Below, one piece after another: positions 1 through 8,700 of a stretch of 64,000 bases of DNA. Within the stretch, counting starts at the first letter, position 1; the number at the start of each line of letters is the position of its first letter. The translations under genes were made by a program, and so were the position numbers. This DNA is from Erythrobacteraceae bacterium WH01K (GTDB lineage: Bacteria; Pseudomonadota; Alphaproteobacteria; Sphingomonadales; Sphingomonadaceae), in contig CP115967.1 of assembly GCA_027941995.1 (NCBI GenBank), positions 62,001 through 126,000 on the forward strand. Reading direction: 5' to 3'. The notes under the pieces were generated by a model. It was not told the DNA's origin, searched no databases, and saw nothing but the letters and a program-made list of their open reading frames with translations.

Positions 1-2
1 CC

Positions 3-302
3 ATCCTAAGCGCCCTCGACGTCGCCAAAGTCATCATGCTGCCGGTCATGGCCGGTGCGACCATTTCATTCGGGTTCGGTCGCCTCGGCATCGACGGGTT
101 CGCGCAAATCGTCGCCGCCAGCCTCCTCGCCTGGGGGATGATCGATGTCTGGGACGGAACCGCAGGGCTGAAGACGGGCATCGACAAAGTGAAGAAGCAG
201 ATCCGCCGCGGCGCCGCCGCGCGCAAGATGTCGATCGCCAAGACCATCTTCGGGCTGTCATCGACCATCCTGGGCGGGCTCGGCCTGCTGATGGCGATCT
301 GA
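3..302 (+). CDS. small hydrophobic protein, 5' partial
   Basis: The frame is open from the first bases of the window, so the gene probably begins upstream. If it starts at the ATG at position 36 the product has 88 residues. There are two hydrophobic stretches, an N-terminal one with glycine and alanine and a C-terminal one (around residues 68-88), separated by a basic segment rich in Lys and Arg. This suggests a small inner-membrane protein with a cytoplasmic basic loop. I do not recognise the family. The next gene starts 26 bases downstream on the same strand, so the two may be cotranscribed. Confidence 0.5.
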   Translation: MLSALDVAKVIMLPVMAGATISFGFGRLGIDGFAQIVAASLLAWGMIDVWDGTAGLKTGIDKVKKQIRRGAAARKMSIAKTIFGLSSTILGGLGLLMAI

Positions 303-328
303 CGATTGGCATCAATGATCGCGAATAC

Positions 329-928
329 ATGAAGGAACGATACCGCAAGCGCGGGGGAGCCGTCGGTATACCCATTTGGCGCGAACGCCACGCCCGCATG
401 GAATATGACGAGGCGGACATGGTAGCCGGCCGCTATCGCGCACAAGCCGGCTCGATGCTTCGCCTGGGTCCTGCCAGCTCCGCAACCGGTTCGAGAAAGA
501 ACATGCTTGCCGCGGCCGCGCTTGTGTTCGCCGCGATCGTCTATTTCCTCGCCGCACAGCCTTTCGGCGACGTCCTCGATTTCAGCGGGCTGCCGAAGAC
601 CGGCGAATTTCGCGTGCTCGCGAAACTACGCGCAGAACCCACAGGGTTGCTCAAGATCACCGCGCCGGACGAGGATATCGCGCTGCATCTGCTGGACGCC
701 GACGACCGCGAAGTGTTCGTCGGATTCGTCCGGAAAGACGAAGAAGGCGCGCTGACGGTACCTGCCGGCCGATGGCATACCATCGTCACTTCGGGAACGG
801 CCGAGAGCCTGCAGGTCGCAACGGACCTCACGCTTGGCCATCCCCTTGGCATTATCGAGATCTCTCCGGGGGAGGCTGTCACCGCCTCGCGCGTGGCTGA
901 GGACCAGCAAACGGAGAGCGAACAGTAA
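329..928 (+). CDS. single-pass membrane protein of unknown function
   Basis: A 199-residue product. The first 55 residues are basic and hydrophilic, a single membrane helix follows at about residues 59-77, and the remaining roughly 120 residues are acidic, with beta-rich patterning and no cysteines. A type II membrane protein with a periplasmic domain is the simplest reading. The frame continues upstream of the ATG without a stop, but no convincing earlier start codon exists. It follows the small hydrophobic gene closely. No family recognised. Confidence 0.55.
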   Translation: MKERYRKRGGAVGIPIWRERHARMEYDEADMVAGRYRAQAGSMLRLGPASSATGSRKNMLAAAALVFAAIVYFLAAQPFGDVLDFSGLPKTGEFRVLAKLRAEPTGLLKITAPDEDIALHLLDADDREVFVGFVRKDEEGALTVPAGRWHTIVTSGTAESLQVATDLTLGHPLGIIEISPGEAVTASRVAEDQQTESEQ

Positions 929-1023
929 GGAAAATATCAGACAATCGAATGAGATGGCCCTAGAATATCTGCGCTAGCGACCGCGCAGTTAAAATGGGCC
1001 AAAGCAATGAAAGGAGAATCCAG

Positions 1024-1713
1024 ATGCACTATGCCATGAAACGCCTGCTGCCGATCGCGGCTGCCTCCATCGCCTTGGCTTCGCCAGCGCACGCGCAGCG
1101 GGCGGACCGGTCGATCGAAATCTACCATATCTTCGACCTGAAGACCGACGCCCCACGAGCCGAAGTCACGCGGGCCATCACGGATTCCCTCAACAACAAC
1201 GTGTCCGACATCGAGACAATCATGCCGCTCGTCCGCGGCGCACCCCCCGAAACACCCGGGACGTTCGAGCTCGTCGACCCGTTCGAGAATTCTCGCCTCG
1301 GCGCTTTCGGAGCCTTGATCGGCGCCTCGCAGCGCGCCCAGCTGAAGCAGGTGCAGTGCGATGGTGCCGTCTGGATCGCGAATGCCGTGCGGCGCATCCG
1401 TGGTTCGCAGAACCTTCGCCTCACGATGTGCCTGTTCCCCTACACGGAGGGCTATCACCTGGACGTGTACGCGGTCGACACCGAGGAAAAGGGCGGTGGC
1501 CTCGCCGCGAAGCTCGGCCGCGCGATCGCCGGAGCGGTGGTCAAGGATCCACGCGAGTGGACCAACAAGACCATCGTGGGCACGGTCCGCTCGGTCGCCA
1601 ACAAGACTGGCGCGACGGTGACCTACGTCGAAGGGCAGCCCGCCTTCACCGACGCGCCGTGGAACGATGCGAATACGCTCATTCCGCAGGAGTCGGAGCA
1701 AACCGACGAATAG
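1024..1713 (+). CDS. secreted periplasmic protein of unknown function
   Basis: An in-frame ATG lies 30 bases upstream, but the ATG at 1024 is preferred because AAAGGAG sits 7-8 bases before it and the protein then begins with a clean signal peptide (MHYAMKRLL, a hydrophobic core, cleavage after AHA around residue 23). The mature part of about 205 residues has two cysteines (in VQCDG and MCLFP) that could form a disulfide. I do not recognise the family. The signal peptide points to the periplasm or outer envelope. Confidence 0.6.
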   Translation: MHYAMKRLLPIAAASIALASPAHAQRADRSIEIYHIFDLKTDAPRAEVTRAITDSLNNNVSDIETIMPLVRGAPPETPGTFELVDPFENSRLGAFGALIGASQRAQLKQVQCDGAVWIANAVRRIRGSQNLRLTMCLFPYTEGYHLDVYAVDTEEKGGGLAAKLGRAIAGAVVKDPREWTNKTIVGTVRSVANKTGATVTYVEGQPAFTDAPWNDANTLIPQESEQTDE

Positions 1714-2045
1714 GAAGCGCAAACCCGGCCGCGGCCCAATTCAATTTCCCCGATCAATACATCCGGATTGGACACAAGAGAATTGGCAAGCATCGACACT
1801 GCGAATTAGCAAACCGTATGGCAACACAAGAACCGCCCCTGCCTGAACGTGAGGATTTTCTTCTCATCCTGAGCAAATCGATTAACCTTCTGTCGAGTTC
1901 GACGATAGGAAGGGTCCACTCCTGACGGCCCTTCATCGATGACTTCGGCCGGCATCTATGCCATCTACCACTACGAGACGCTGAGTCGCTCGCTTCTGGC
2001 CCAGATCGGCGCGATCTGAATGAAGACAGTCGGATCGCCTCGCGC

Positions 2046-2174
2046 GTGAACGTCAGATGGATAATCCTCGCGGTCGAGTTTCTTCTGATCTTCGCGATAA
2101 CCGCGTATTTCTACGCCAACGCGCTGGTTCAGCTCGTAAAATCCGCCCTCGAAATGACTCGCTCCGCCTTCTGA
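2046..2174 (+). CDS. possible 42-residue single-helix membrane protein
   Basis: A GTG-initiated frame encodes a basic start (VNVRW), a hydrophobic run (IILAVEFLLIFAITAYFY) and a short tail ending RSAF. The composition is what a small membrane protein or the remnant of one would show. The frame is open further upstream to about 1926 without a good start. There is no strong ribosome binding site, and neighbouring frames also contain protein-like scraps, so this could be a piece of a decayed gene. Confidence 0.28.
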   Translation: MNVRWIILAVEFLLIFAITAYFYANALVQLVKSALEMTRSAF

Positions 2175-2234
2175 TCGACCAACATTGTTCCCTTTTCGTT
2201 CGCTTTGAGGCAAAGGCGTCGAAACGGAGGAGCT

Positions 2235-2309
2235 ATGTCGCCTGTCAGCCTGGTCGAACTCAATTTGACAAATGCCACGTTAAACGAGATTCCGTGTCAG
2301 GAAAGGTGA
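2235..2309 (+). CDS. possible 24-residue leader-type ORF
   Basis: The only argument for this ORF is a strong Shine-Dalgarno (CGGAGGAG) 4-6 bases before its ATG, the best in this gap. The peptide (MSPVSLVELN, then about 14 residues) resembles nothing I know. It overlaps the first copy of the short direct repeat. Confidence 0.22.
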   Translation: MSPVSLVELNLTNATLNEIPCQER

Positions 2310-2321
2310 GATTCTCAATCG
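2284..2321. repeat. diverged direct repeat, copy A
   Basis: About 38 bases with the pattern ACG-A/G-GATTCCG ... GAGATTCTCA, matching a second copy at 2672-2710 by eye at roughly three quarters of positions. The copies are in the same orientation about 390 bases apart. They could be ends or binding sites of a decayed mobile element. Confidence 0.35.
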
Positions 2322-2539
2322 CTGCGGCAAAGCACCCCTCCAATAACTAGTTAATATGAAGAACTTACGCGAATTCCGAGAATTCGGACGATTTTTTTGC
2401 CAAGCAGCTGCGTCGGTGATTTAGACGAGTATTCTTCGCAACGCCCAATGCCGGTTTCGGTCACGCTCAAGACCGTTGCGTCGACCGCGCAGATCCTGCC
2501 TTATCGTCGGACTGCAAATGACAGGATTTCCTGTTGATC

Positions 2540-2569
2540 GACCCCCGTTGGTTGCAGCCGACGGGGGTC
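2540..2569 (+). terminator. strong GC-rich hairpin, probable terminator
   Basis: A 12-bp stem (GACCCCCGTTGG paired with CCGACGGGGGTC, one wobble pair) closes a 6-base loop. The hairpin is followed by ATTTCGTTT, a weak T-rich tail. It may terminate a transcript coming from the left, or form the 3' end of an unrecognised RNA. No clear gene precedes it. Confidence 0.5.
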
Positions 2570-2671
2570 ATTTCGTTTGAGCATTTATAAATTCTCGGAG
2601 CAGCTAGCACCACGGCTCGCGTCGGCCCGACCACGTCCGAGCAACGCCAGCGCTGTCAAAAGCCTCGGAAA

Positions 2672-2710
2672 ACGGGATTCCGCGCCAGATAGAGCGAGAT
2701 TCTCATTTCG
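2672..2710. repeat. diverged direct repeat, copy B
   Basis: Second copy of the sequence at 2284-2321, same orientation, sharing GATTCCG at the left and GAGATTCTCA at the right. Confidence 0.35.
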
Positions 2711-2976
2711 TGTGGCTGGCAGCAAGCCCAATCTGCACAGCAAAACAATACTTTAACGGGCACGCGCGTTCCGACCGACATTTTTTTGCCAATCGAGCAA
2801 ACCGCAAATTTTCGGATAACAACAGTGGATGACCGGAAACGGAGAAACCTGCACGATTACTGGGTTGGCTGTCTGATTTTGCCGGTGCTCCTTTATGCGA
2901 TCGTGCGGCTTCTAATTCACCTAGCAAGCTAGCCGGGGGTCACGACCGAGCGAGGCGATCCGCTGGTTGGCTTTCA

Positions 2977-3696
2977 TCAAACCTCAGCTACAGCGAATTC
3001 GGGCGAGCCTGCCCAGGTAAGCTCCCAAGTCGCTCCTTGTCGGATGTTCTGGACAAGTGTCGTGCGGAATGTCGCCAGGCAGCTTCCACCGGCCCGGCGT
3101 GACGACGGATAGACAACACCACCGAAATCGGCGCCTCGCAGTTCCCGCGCCAGTTTTTGCCCCGCTGCATGGCCACTTTCCTCAACGGGATCGAGGTAGT
3201 CCGCTCCGTCCTGGTCGCGCAGATCCACGAAAGGTCCCAGAAACCCTGCGATCAGTTCACGGTACCGCGTGACGTTCTCATAGCGGCCGACGTTGTGCAG
3301 TTCGCGGGTCAGATGGTGACCGACTTCCGCCACAGCGGTCTCGTTCGGCGCATCACCGAACGCCGCGTACCATGCACCGCGATTGCCGTCGTTGAAGCGG
3401 CTGCCTTGAGGACGCGTGTAACAGAATGCCGCGTTCACATAGGTCCAACCATAACCGTAGGCAGATGTCAGCAGTTCGTCCTGCCGCACCTCGGAAGGCA
3501 GCGGCATATTCTCGTTTTGCCGGAGTGAAGTCTTTCGCTCGATCTCCTCCAGAAAGGCGAGTGCGGCGTCCGTGTCCGCCAGCGGAGCCATCGCGGGCTC
3601 TTCGATATAGGCTGTGCTTATCAGCCGGATTGTCGCCGGTTCGACGATCTCAACAAGCGGTAATCCTCGTGGGACCGTGTTTTCGACAAGCTGCAC
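2977..3696 (-). CDS. RES-domain toxin (NAD-degrading family)
   Basis: A 239-residue protein matching the RES toxin fold. The conserved Arg is in the RFND/NRGAWYAA segment (about residues 99-110), the conserved Glu in NETAVAEVG (about 118), and the conserved Ser in VVYPSSR near residue 200. Known RES toxins (ParT, MbcT, Res) degrade or modify NAD and stop growth. It lies 7 bases after an MbcA/ParS/Xre-type antitoxin gene and would be translated from the same message. Regulation is probably through the palindrome at 4121-4154. Longer than many RES toxins (150-230 residues) because of an N-terminal extension. Confidence 0.85.
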   Translation of the reverse strand: MQLVENTVPRGLPLVEIVEPATIRLISTAYIEEPAMAPLADTDAALAFLEEIERKTSLRQNENMPLPSEVRQDELLTSAYGYGWTYVNAAFCYTRPQGSRFNDGNRGAWYAAFGDAPNETAVAEVGHHLTRELHNVGRYENVTRYRELIAGFLGPFVDLRDQDGADYLDPVEESGHAAGQKLARELRGADFGGVVYPSSRRAGGSCLATFRTTLVQNIRQGATWELTWAGSPEFAVAEV

Positions 3697-3703
3697 GGCC
3701 GCC

Positions 3704-4114
3704 TCACAAGCCGCCGCGCAGCGCGTCGATATGCTGGCGGACCGCCGCCATCGCGGGAATACCGCCGGCGATCATCATATCGACCGGCCGCCTGCCATTG
3801 TAGGGCGCGCCTTTGTTGGCCAGCGTCGGCCACTCGGTGGTAAGCGGCCCGTTGAACAAGAGCCGCAACCCCTTGAAGATGCCGATGATGAGGCTTGCGC
3901 GCGTGACCTTGTCGCGATCAAGGCGACCCTTGAACGCATCCTGCTTCATCCGGTCCCAAGTAGCTTGGGGAACATCGAACAGCGCCGCACCTTCCTGACC
4001 GGATAGATCCCAGTGCTGGGCGGCACGAACCACAGCTTTCACGATCACGGAGACCTGCTCGCGATCGGCGATCGGGGCGACCTGTGGGCGCTCTAAGTCC
4101 TGGACACTTGTCAT
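3704..4114 (-). CDS. Xre/MbcA/ParS-type antitoxin
   Basis: A 136-residue protein. The N-terminal half fits a degenerate helix-turn-helix, and the C-terminal half carries the toxin-binding domain pattern of this family (LFNGPLTTEWPTLANKG followed by GRRPVDMMIAGGIPAM). It is the first gene of a two-gene operon with the RES toxin, the usual order. A good ribosome binding site (AGAGGTGAAGC before the ATG) lies at the edge of a 34-bp palindrome, so autorepression by the antitoxin or the complex is likely. Confidence 0.87.
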   Translation of the reverse strand: MTSVQDLERPQVAPIADREQVSVIVKAVVRAAQHWDLSGQEGAALFDVPQATWDRMKQDAFKGRLDRDKVTRASLIIGIFKGLRLLFNGPLTTEWPTLANKGAPYNGRRPVDMMIAGGIPAMAAVRQHIDALRGGL

Positions 4115-4120
4115 GCTTCA

Positions 4121-4154
4121 CCTCTTATGATAGAGATATCTATATCATATGAGG
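4121..4154. promoter_or_regulatory. 34-bp palindromic operator of the RES/Xre pair
   Basis: An almost perfect dyad centred between 4137 and 4138: CCTC-T-TATGATA-GA on the left mirrors TA-TATCATA-T-GAGG on the right around GATATC. It begins 6 bases from the antitoxin start codon and overlaps its Shine-Dalgarno. Position and symmetry fit an antitoxin operator. The DUF2235 gene starts divergently 45 bases beyond it and may share the control. Confidence 0.75.
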
Positions 4155-4198
4155 TCCGATTGCAAGTGCAGTCGGACGTGCAAACGAGGCAGACCACC

Positions 4199-5671
4199 GT
4201 GTCGAAGAACATTTTGATATTTTCCGATGGCACCGGTCAATACGGTGGGCTGAAACCCGACCAGCGCCTGTCGAACATCTACAAGCTCTACGCCGCGGCG
4301 CGCCCTTCCATCGACAATTGCATCGACCCTGCCGACCAGGTCGCATTCTACGATTCGGGCCTTGGCACAGGAGAAGATGGGGGCGGATGGGGTCAGCGCC
4401 TTTCGCGTATATTCGGTTTGGCCTTCGGTACCGGTATCAGCGACAATATTGCCGACTGCTACGAGGCGATCCTCAAGCACTACGAGCCGGGCGATCGTAT
4501 CTATCTCTTCGGGTTCAGTCGCGGCGCCTACACCGCGCGGTGCGTGGCGAATGTGCTGAACCTGTGCGGGGTCCCGCAAACGCGCGAAGGTGGCCCTATC
4601 CCGCGCGGCGGGAAAGCGCTGCGCGACATCGCCGAGGAAGCCGTGTTCGAAGTCTATGAGCACGGTGCCGGCAAACCACGCGGCGACTACGAAGAAGAGC
4701 GCGAGGAGAAGGCGCGCCGATTTCGAGCGAAATACAATTGCTGCGGCGAAGGACTGGATGGCGAGGAGCAGGGCAATGTCGCGCCGTACTTTATCGGCGT
4801 TTTCGATACGGTGGCCTCACTCGGGACGGCGCGCGCACGGACCTTCATTTTCGCCAGCTTCTTTCTTTCCCTCGGCGCCGCCCTGATCGCGGGGTTCTGG
4901 ATCAAGTCTGCATGGGCTGCAGCTCTTCTGGCGATCCCCGCTCTCTGGTTGCTCTACAAGGGGCTCGGCATGGCGAAGCGGCAATGGAAGACCATTACCG
5001 ACTGGCCAAAACCTGGCCAAAAGCGATCGCACAGCGCCAAGTGGAACATGAAGAACGCAGACAGGTTCCTCGACACGAACGTGCGCTTTGCGCGCCATGC
5101 ATGCTCGATCGATGAAGACCGCAAGCATTTCCCCATCGCAGGCTGGGGCTATTCCTCCGACGTTCAGCGCATGGATCACCTCGATCCGCCCTGGCTTCGC
5201 CAGGTCTGGTTTGCCGGCAACCACTCGGACGTTGGGGGTAGCCATCCAGAAGACGAGTCGCGGCTTTCCGATATTGCCTTGCAGTGGATGGTGGAACAGC
5301 TCGACGAAACCAAGCATCCGATAGAACTGAACCGGGCCCGCCTCAACCTGTGGCCCGATGCGCTCGGAATCCAGCATGATGAGCGCCGAGCGCTGCTCGA
5401 CGCCCCCTGGCAGGCCCTGCTACCCAGGAAATGGCGAAAGACATGGCCGCAGGAAGCCAGATCCATCAATCCGCAAGCGGAATTGCATCCGAGCGTTTTC
5501 GAGCGCGCTCGCGCAACGTCAGTCAGGAACTACGACCGGCACGAGCCTTACCGGCCGAGCGCGCTCCAGAAGCACGAGAAACTCTTGGCAGCCGGGTCGA
5601 CGACCGAGCCTCCGGCGCAACCGATCAGCCCCGATAGGCCGGGCGCCGAGGGCAACCAGACCGATCCGTAA
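4199..5671 (+). CDS. DUF2235 alpha/beta hydrolase (Tle1-like)
   Basis: A 490-residue product from the GTG at 4199. An upstream ATG at 4127 is in frame but lies inside the antitoxin operator, and only the sequence from VSKNILIF fits the family. Family hallmarks: an early SDGTGQ block, SGLGTG, the nucleophile elbow in YLFGFSRGAYTAR (GxSxG), and the late NHSDVGGSHPEDESRLSDIALQWM block. Two membrane helices sit mid-protein (FIFASFFLSLGAALIAGF and AWAAALLAIPALWLL). The family includes type VI secretion phospholipase effectors and stand-alone hydrolases. No VgrG or immunity gene is nearby, so a secreted effector role is not supported. Confidence 0.75.
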   Translation: MSKNILIFSDGTGQYGGLKPDQRLSNIYKLYAAARPSIDNCIDPADQVAFYDSGLGTGEDGGGWGQRLSRIFGLAFGTGISDNIADCYEAILKHYEPGDRIYLFGFSRGAYTARCVANVLNLCGVPQTREGGPIPRGGKALRDIAEEAVFEVYEHGAGKPRGDYEEEREEKARRFRAKYNCCGEGLDGEEQGNVAPYFIGVFDTVASLGTARARTFIFASFFLSLGAALIAGFWIKSAWAAALLAIPALWLLYKGLGMAKRQWKTITDWPKPGQKRSHSAKWNMKNADRFLDTNVRFARHACSIDEDRKHFPIAGWGYSSDVQRMDHLDPPWLRQVWFAGNHSDVGGSHPEDESRLSDIALQWMVEQLDETKHPIELNRARLNLWPDALGIQHDERRALLDAPWQALLPRKWRKTWPQEARSINPQAELHPSVFERARATSVRNYDRHEPYRPSALQKHEKLLAAGSTTEPPAQPISPDRPGAEGNQTDP

Positions 5672-5766
5672 CTGGTCACGCCGTTCGCCACAGACCGACA
5701 TGCAACCGAGAACCCGGCCAACCCTATAGAATTAGCCTCCCAGTTTCGAAAGCTCCGTTACCCACG

Positions 5767-8700
5767 ATGCCCTCCTCGACAATCATCAAGATGCCATCGG
5801 ACGACAAGGCCTTCGAGGAAAACTGTGTGCCGCTGTTCTGCGGCGTCCTGAATGACCCGAACGTCAAGCTCGTCGGCACGCGGGGCAAAGCCCAATCGGG
5901 GATCGATCTGACCGGCAGGCGCGACCGCGATCCCACGCAGCTGGTCGGTATCCAGTGCAAGCTCATCACGCGTGGCGGAAAGCTCACCGAGGAGATCGTC
6001 CGCGCCGACTTCGCCAAAGCCCTGCAGATCACTCCGGCGCTGACCGAATTCATCGTCGCCACCACCGCGAACGACGATCTCGAATACGATCGCATTGCAA
6101 ACACGCTGTCGCAGGAGCAGGCGGCGCTCGGCCGCCGAATCGACGTCCAGGTCTGGGGATGGGACACGCTCCAACCGAAAATTCGCGCGCATAAGGCGGC
6201 GCTCGATGCGTTCGATCCCGGTCACAGCGCATCGACCGATCGGATTGTGGCCCTGGGAGAGGAATCTCTCGAGCGCCATGGCCATACGAAAGCAGCCGTC
6301 GATCGCGGGTTCGAGATGCAGGAGCGCATCCTGAGAACGGTGACGGCCATCGATGCTGGCCGCAGCGGTGAACTGGATGTTCACCTCGATCTCCAGATCG
6401 ATGGGTATCGCGACATCCTCAACGGCGGCAAACCGCACACCGCGCTCGGCCTGCTCGAGAACCTCGAAGCAAAATTGACCGCAAACAGTTCTGCAGCGAT
6501 ACGTGCGCGCACTCGCGCCAATATCGGCCTCGCCTACCAGCGGCTCGGCGATGACGAGCGAGCCGGCGAACTGCTTCTCGAAGCCTACGAGCTCAATCCC
6601 GACGATCCGAAAGTCGCTACCAATCGCGCTCTTGGCCTTCAGCTTCTCGGACGCTTCGAGGAGTCGACGCAGTGGGCGCGCGCGCGGCTGCGAGAAGATT
6701 CCTCCGACGAACACGCCGCCGCCTTCCTGCTCCAGGCGGCGACGTTTCTCACGGACCTGGACGATCCGAGTGCAGATATCCCCGAAGAGCTCTGCAACAG
6801 CGAGCTGGTCCGTATCTATCGCTGCGCCTTCTTGCGCTCACGCGGCCGTGACGACGAATGGCGGCAACTGGCGATCAAGAACTGGCACGACAATCCTGAC
6901 AGCCTTCCCGCGGGCCGGCTTGCCGGCGATGCCTACCTCGAGATCGCGATCGGCGATGGCCGGTTCGAACGATCGGCAAAGATCGACTCCATTAGGCAGG
7001 AGGCGCTCGCATCTGCGCGCGACCTCCTGCAAAACTACTGGGACGAGGTGCGGCAATACGAAAACGCCGATCAAAACACCTACAATTGCGTCGCCTGCAA
7101 TCTAATCACCGCCTATCGCGCTCTTGGCCATCCCGAGAAAGCCGACACGATCGCCACGCAATTGCTCGCGATCGCTCCCACCGACGAGAACGCGCTGATG
7201 AACGCGGCCTACGCATCGATGGACCAAGGGCACCATGAGAACGCACTGGGCCATGCTCGCAAGCTCGATGACGGGCCGGCGAAGACCGCCCTGCTGTTGC
7301 ATATCTGGTCGGCGCAATCCAACTGGGTGAGCATCCTGGACTACAAATCCGACGAACGGCGCAGCGCTTTGTCGGAAGCCGTCCAGGAGCAATACGACGC
7401 GATGGTTTTCCGCGCGACCTACGCGGCCGACACGTCGCTCGATTGCCGCGAAGACGCAGATATTTTGCTGGCACGCTGGCCGGCCTCGCTGCCGGTGCAT
7501 GTCACGGTAGCCGATGCCCTCAGCCACCGCGGTTCGGACCGCTTGGGTCACGTGATCGACAGAGCGATGGGGCTGGTCACCGATGCCACGAACTTTGGCC
7601 ATCGATCGATGCTCGCGCATCTGTTCTACCTCGAAGAGCGATGGGACGATGTCATCGGAACGCTCAGTGGCTTCGTCGCGCTTGATCGCGACACCGTACA
7701 GCTGTCCTGGTTGGCCCTTTCGCATGCGAACAGCGACGAGCGAACCAGGGCGAGCACCTTCTTCCGCGAACTGTCTCCCGAATTGCTCGCAACGTCGAAA
7801 TACGCCCGCCTTGCGGGAGCGGCCGAGCACAACCGCGGCGATGTGAAAGCGGCCGAGCGGTATCTCCGCATGGCAATAGCGGACGACCCCAACGATCTAC
7901 GCGCGCACTTGCTGCTACAAAGCGCGCTTCAGCGGGCGAACAAGTCCAGAGATGCGCAAGATCACATCCTGCCGCTCGACGAAACGAAGCTTGTCGGAAA
8001 CCCCCATGATCGCCTGCGACTGGCGATGCTCCTGCGCCATTTCGGGGAGGCTGGACGCGCACTCGAACTGGCATTCGATGCCGCATCGCAAAATCGCGGG
8101 GACCGCGAGATCGTCTCGTCGTATCCCGGTTTGATTTTTACCGACGAGGAACTTCCCTCGTCGATTGCGATGGCCAAGGGCCTTGGCCCAAACTTCTGGT
8201 TCAGGCTCGAAGGCGTCGATGGCGAGGAGCCTGTCGAGGGCATTCTCAGCGACGAGCCAATCCCGGAGGTCCAGACTTTTCCGGGAACCCATGCTCTCGC
8301 GGCGGCGCTTGCAGGAAAGGTCGTCGGCGACAGCGTGACCCTCCCGCAGAACATGGGGCCCGACCTCACTTATGAAGTGAAAGAGGCGAAGCACAGATAC
8401 ATCTGGCTGCTCCACGATATCATGCACACGCACGGGGCCCGGTTTCCGGAAGAGACCGCGATGTTCTCGCTGAAAACCAGGGAAGGGGATGTCCAGCCCA
8501 TCCTCGACATGGCGAAAGAGATGTCGGAACGCGGGCGCTCGATTATCGATGTCTATCTCGAAAACGCGATACCGCTTGCTGCCGTCGCTCCGATGTGCCG
8601 CAAGAACGTCATCGAGATGGCAGACCATCTCGTCATCATCGGCGAGGATCTTAGGACCTGCCTCGGCGATCACGGCGAACGAAACAACGCGCAGCAAGCG

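Larger units (their letters stand above)
1714..2976. other. 1.26-kb stretch without a clear gene
   Basis: No long reading frame here looks like a real gene. What can be seen: two possible very short ORFs (2046-2174 and 2235-2309), a strong GC-rich hairpin at 2540-2569, and two diverged copies of a roughly 38-bp sequence (2284-2321 and 2672-2710). AT-rich stretches around 2341-2400 and 2580-2600 could hold promoters. The mix of coding-like scraps in different frames suggests decayed genes or an unrecognised noncoding RNA region. Confidence 0.5.

Noticed and set aside
937-1722. 261-residue minus-strand frame opposite the secreted protein
   Set aside because: Antisense shadow: it lacks a ribosome binding site and known motifs, while the plus-strand gene has a signal peptide and a good start.
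4127-4198. ATG at 4127 as the start of the DUF2235 gene
   Set aside because: It lies inside the toxin-antitoxin operator and adds 24 residues unlike the family; GTG 4199 starts right at the conserved block.
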